From Neckera pumila (taxonomy: Eukaryota; Streptophyta; Bryopsida; Hypnales; Neckeraceae): a DNA stretch of 64,000 nucleotides. Below, piece by piece: positions 59,601 to 64,000 of this stretch. A program made the position numbers and the translations under genes. The notes below the pieces were generated by a model. It saw nothing but the letters and a program-made list of their open reading frames with translations, was not told the origin of the DNA and ran no database searches. Numbering within the stretch: position 1 is the stretch's first letter; every line of letters starts with the position of its first letter. The stretch lies in the NCBI GenBank assembly GCA_963969595.1, contig OZ018417.1:13084501-13148500 (forward strand). Direction: 5' to 3'.

Positions 59601-59963
59601 AATTTGTAATGCATGATATAATTTTTTTTGTTGAAAACTAAAAAAAGACTAAAATATTTATTTTTTAGCACATCTAAGTTGTGTCATTAGGTCATTAGGG
59701 GCTAGAAAAACACATAAGCTTTCTAGGAATATAATTTTTATTTCAATTAGTGGTTGGGATCAAAAGTTAACTACACATAGCTTAGAACTATACTTGGAGG
59801 GCAACACAAAAGAAATCACAAAAATTCAAAATAAATTGAATTTTTTTCCCTAAAATGTTATATTTTTTCCTAAGTGTGAAGCTTTGATTCATTCTATTTG
59901 AACTAGTCAATGTAGAAAATATGGGTTGACAGTTGGGTCCTTCAGATTCTTTAAGTAAAGTGC

Positions 59964-60080
59964 TTAACCTCTAAATGCTCAAGCCTTTTTTTTGTGTTTT
60001 CAAGCGGCATTTGGAAACTTTTAGAACGCAAGCTCTAGGAGAGATTAAAATAGCTTATATAAAATTGTAACCGTAGTATC
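59964..60080. mobile_element. TTAA subfamily B left end
   Basis: TTAA-CCTCTAAATGCTCAAGCC matches the start of 22006. I did not find its right end. Confidence 0.5.
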
Positions 60081-62407
60081 TTGAAGTGCAATGCTTGTAG
60101 ATGATTCTCCAAAAAATTAGAAGAAATAACCACACGGATGTTGAAATATTGATGACCGAATGTGGATGACTAAGCATTTTAATCTTTTTTTTTTAGATGC
60201 CCAAAACATCTAATACCAAAAAGGCACTCTTCGGGTTGAAAATTGGAGAAAAAACAACTATGATGAATTAGTATTTATTGTTGTTAGTAGAAAACCACTA
60301 ACCCCCCTTCCAAATCAATGACAACGACATCACAAATGACCCTGCATTGCAATAGTGCAAAACTTGCCACCTAATACAAAGGAAAATTTCAACTCAATTT
60401 ATTGGCAACATTTTTTGTGAAAAATGAAAAAATTGAACGGTAGATGCATTTCAAATATCATAACAAAAACATTGTGATTGAAATTAGTGAAAGAACACAT
60501 TTTGATGTCCTTAGATGAGGATTTTTCATGAAAGAGGACCCTTACTGCCCACAGAAGGTCTTGTCCAACTTTAAAAACTGGTTCCCCTCAACCCATTATC
60601 CACATAAGCGTTCCCTATGCAGTTCCCACCACTTTTGCGTTCCACTGCCTTCTGGACGTCCCCTGCAACAGTGTTCTCCAACTGCGAAAACTTTTAGGAG
60701 CTGCACAATTGGTACAGTTTTGGCTACCCCTGTCGGTAGAATAGCCTTAGGAAATTTATAAAGCAGCAAAGTCTAATTAATGCTAACACAGTTATCAACT
60801 GCATTATAACCCCGCCTGTTCACTCCTAAGTTCTCTCCGACTCATTTTCCATTGAATAAGCTTACACTAAGGTAGAGCCACCCATAACCGACCGAATAAG
60901 GAATTTCAGGATGATCTAGAGTAGTTCAAGCAATACAAATATTTTTTGGAGGTACATCAATAGAAATGTCAAGGATTGCAAAAAAATTGGTAATTTTATC
61001 GCTTGAATTGAAATTGCTATGAATTTTGGGAGGCAAAACATACTCTAGACCCATGGCCAACCTCTAGACTCTTCCAATTCTAATCATTCAATAACTTTTT
61101 TCCTAATCATTATTTTCTACTTTCTTGCTCACAACTTGGGACATGTGCCAAATTCACTACAGTAAGTTATTTCACTAGAATTAGCACAGAACAAAATACC
61201 AAAACCTGTTTCATCAATGTCACGACAAACTTGGAGACAATTCAGTCAAGCAAATACAGTGGACGCTAAATCCCATCAAGTAATTGACATCTCACCTACT
61301 ACTCAAATGACCTCATGCCCATGTCAAACTGAAGGGATATGTGAGTCTCATAGAAGAAACAGTAAGTGATAGAAATTGCAAGCATGAAATTATAAAAGTG
61401 AACTACAATTTTTTGCCCTCAAGGATGTACTGCTCTGTCTACAAACTCAGTCAAGTATATTATGTCCTACCTCAGATGTATGCTGTCACTTGTAAAGGAT
61501 CACATGGAATGAAAAGTAGCAGTCACTAAGGCTTGCAAAGGTAAACCTCTCCACACATACGATACATTGTCATGCACCTTTTACTACAACATTGACAATT
61601 CTTTCTTTTAGTGCTCTTCACTAATCCATGAAACGTAAAAGTTGGAGGAAACCTACATGAAGAGGATCCCTTTATGCGTAAATATCCTATTTGTAGCATA
61701 GATGCTATTGCCATCTGGTAACCAAGATGTGTACTCCAAGACACCCCACTCTAACTACATTCTTGTTTATGTAATATCCAAATGTTCACACAAGTGGTAT
61801 CCAACAAGAAAAAGAAAGTCGGTGCCACCATATATGTGTACGAATTTGGCATTTACAAGTACCCCAAAAGTCGATCCGCCACGTCAACTCCTCACATATA
61901 GGTTGTGTATTCCAAATGCAATGGTGATCAACTCTAGATCGAATGACTCTTGAACTCAAGTCATTTGGTCTAAATTTTGTCCATAACTTTTGATTGGAGA
62001 TTTGAAATCACAAAAAGATTTTTGGTTATGAAACTTAACTTGTTTATCCAGCTTTTAATAGTCCAAAGTTTTTTCAAAAAGGTTGTTTTACTATGCCTAC
62101 ATGAGGCCTAAATTCTGCTTTTAATGCAATTTCTTTTTTTCACTTAACTTTGAGAGGTGGAGCTCCTACTCAATCCAGTTTACATATCCTATATGCATTG
62201 TTCTATCTATTACTATTCCACTTTTATAAAGATCTTCTCCTCTCATCTTCAAACACTTCAGTTGTCCACAAAATAAGTCTTTCACATTGGCATAAAAAAA
62301 ATTCTTGATGGTAAGCCACTCGACTATTTCTGGACGTTTGCATTTTTTTCTACAATTTGGATTGAGAGAAAGATGCATCTAAGTAGAAAGTGTTTAATAG
62401 TCAAGGT
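60081..62407. other. Spacer, no supported gene
   Basis: Scattered 60-80-codon frames (60528-60761 +, 61526-61744 -, 61702-61953 +) without recognised motifs. Composition is mildly less AT-rich near 60550-60850. No RNA gene seen. Confidence 0.4.
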
Positions 62408-62605
62408 TATGATGCTTTAATACATCTTAACCCTGGTTATTAAATCCTTTTGACTTGGATTTTCAACCACTGACGAGCATCTGACATCAAGATTGAAGGT
62501 GAACGGGAATAGCGAAAAAAAATTAGTTAATAAAAAAAAAAAACTGTTTACTGGGTCCTCGAAGGGCCGTGGAGCGGCCCTCCAGAGGCCCCAGATTTTC
62601 TCTAA
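62408..62605. mobile_element. Right end of a third CATTAG foldback (F3)
   Basis: GGTCCTCGAAGGGCCGTGGAGC, then GGCCCTCCAGAGGCCCCAGA and TTTCTCTAATG match 4045-4106. The upstream GATGCTTTAATACATCTTAACCC matches the F1/F2 interior. Confidence 0.55.
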
Positions 62606-62842
62606 TGTGGAGCCAACTTGAATCCAATAAATCATATTAGTGAACAGTGAGTAAGCAATGCAATGAAATAGTGGATACCGAACCTTCAATGGATAAAGCA
62701 AATGAATATGGTGTATTTCTAAGCGTCATTGCAAATCCAAATCTAAACATGCATAAACAAATCCAATACTATAGGCTATCAAAGAGGGTGTCAACCTCAA
62801 TCCAAGAAGTCATATTAGTGAACAATTAGAAAGTAAAACATT
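62606..62842. other. Spacer with a short direct repeat
   Basis: AATCATATTAGTGAACA near 62628 recurs as AGTCATATTAGTGAACA near 62808, both preceded by AATCCAA. Otherwise nothing. Confidence 0.45.
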
Positions 62843-63103
62843 CTATTACATAAAATAGTGAAATTGGGTTGCCTCAATAATTAGGTTGCCTTCATTGACA
62901 GAAGTTAGCACATGAGCCATTCGGCTTGTCCACATGGAGGCGCATGCAATTTTCTAAATCCAAACCATGAACAATACACCAGTCCATACAACACATATAG
63001 TTCCTCATTATTGCATTCTTTTGCAATGATTGTACATACTTATATAGTGTTGAATGTCAAGAAATTAGTATGGGGCAACCTAATTTCACTATTTTGTGTA
63101 GTG
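62843..63103. mobile_element. CACTA-like MITE (261 bp)
   Basis: The right terminus, inverted, reads CACTACACAAAATAGTGAAA, then TTAGGTTGCC. The left is CTATTACATAAAATAGTGAA, then ATTGGGTTGCC. Direct ATT flanks both sides (62840-62842 and 63104-63106), the 3-bp target duplication expected of CACTA elements. Confidence 0.75.
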
Positions 63104-63383
63104 ATTATAGCCTTTAGTGGATAAAACAAATGTGTATGGTACATCTGTAGGCCTTAGCAAATCCAAATCTAAACACGCATTAACACATTCAAATTAACAC
63201 ACGCCTCAATATATCCACATAACAAATTCAAATTAGCATATGCCTCAGTATATCCACATAACAAATTAACAAACTTTAATTCTATGGCCAATTAGTAAAC
63301 AATAGCTGAGCCATATACTCAGTGGCACCAAGGCCCATCATTGACCCCATATGTAGGTGGGTGTTGCCGTGTTGCTTGGATTG

Positions 63384-63640
63384 AACTACACAAAATAGTG
63401 AAATTAGGTTGCTCCACACTAATTTCTTGACAATCCACATTAAATATATATATTTACTGCTAACGTACAATGAAGCATTCAATTCAGAGCCATGTGTATG
63501 GCATAGATTAGTGCAACACTTCAAGGCTTGGTTCAGAGACTTGCATGCGCTTCCATGTGGACAAACATTGATCCATGAGGTAATTTATCTAAGGCAACCT
63601 AATTAACAAGGCAATCTAATTGCACTATTTTGTGTACACT
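63384..63640. mobile_element. Second CACTA-like MITE, ends decayed
   Basis: Left AACTACACAAAATAGTGAAA, then TTAGGTTGC. Right, inverted, TACACAAAATAGTGCAATTA, then GATTGCC. No clean target duplication. Confidence 0.6.
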
Positions 63641-63907
63641 GATAGGGAAATTAGGTTGCCTTAGACTAATATCTTGATTTCTATACTATATTAATATTAC
63701 AGTTACTATAGAAGGATGTTGTGATGTGGGAAAACATGTGTGCAACATGGGTTGGCTTATTGATTCATGGCTCGGGATTAGAGTAACTTGTGCCTCCAAT
63801 TGGACAAGCAATGAATCATGAGGTAACATGAGATACCATGAGGTAACTTCTCTTGAGTGAGGCAACCTAATTGTCAAGGCAACCCAGTTTCACTATTTAG
63901 TGTAGTG
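63641..63907. mobile_element. Third CACTA-like MITE, abutting the second
   Basis: Left GGGAAATTAGGTTGCCTTAG. Right, inverted, CACTACACTAAATAGTGAAA, then CTGGGTTGCC. The left terminus is truncated where it meets its neighbour. Confidence 0.6.
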
Positions 63908-64000
63908 AGTCACTATATTCGAGCCCCCAATTTACCTTACTTGTTATGGTTATAATAAATTGTTCCTCTGTTGAAACATTGACTACACAGTTCTTATTGG

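Noticed and set aside
1..64000. CRISPR arrays, operons, bacterial promoters or rRNA genes
   Set aside because: None seen; the spliced gene, plant tRNAs and transposon types show a eukaryotic nuclear context.

Overview
This window reads as nuclear DNA of a land plant. It is AT-rich, gene-poor and full of small transposons. The plant assignment rests on four features: an intronless type I (M-alpha) MADS-box gene, a seven-exon mitochondrial SCO1 gene with plant-type introns, a cytosolic plant-type tRNA-Phe, and PIF/Harbinger and CACTA elements of plant type. I cannot narrow the species from sequence alone.

Layout. 0-15 kb is almost entirely nested repeats: TTAA-flanked elements, two foldback families, a small CACTA MITE and a 2-kb PIF/Harbinger-type non-autonomous element. 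15.9-17.1 kb holds the MADS gene (minus strand), with a seven-unit tandem repeat just upstream of it. 19-23 kb returns to nested repeats. 24.4-27.9 kb is an apparently complete SCO1 gene (minus strand, 7 exons, 341 codons after splicing), the best supported gene here. 29-35 kb is repeats and AT-rich DNA. 35.3-40.1 kb carries one copy of an inverted segmental duplication with adjacent tRNA-Phe and tRNA-Glu genes, next to a broken and rearranged gene for a conserved predicted chloroplast protein. 40.3-43.4 kb is a nearly complete PIF/Harbinger transposon whose two genes each carry one lesion. 43.5-46.8 kb is a 3.3-kb element with a 5-bp target duplication that splits a host reading frame. 48.7-55 kb is repeats. 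56.0-58.9 kb is the second copy of the tRNA block. 59-64 kb is repeats, ending in a cluster of CACTA-like elements.

The most notable theme is a numerous, diverse family of elements flanked by TTAA, with termini close to CCCCTAAAGGACC. I count about a dozen, from 94 bp to about 930 bp. Two have paralogous empty sites inside the same window, so the insertion unit can be defined directly. The TTAA target and CCC-starting ends are piggyBac hallmarks, a superfamily that to my knowledge is rarely reported from land plants. No piggyBac transposase is present here.

The second theme is a 3.3-kb TG...CA element with no internal LTR boundary but with its own promoter-like TATA box and a long acidic, coiled-coil-rich reading frame. 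It behaves like a coding solo LTR.

The genes do not form an operon or pathway. SCO1 (copper delivery to cytochrome c oxidase), the MADS factor and the tRNAs are independent plant loci separated by repeats.
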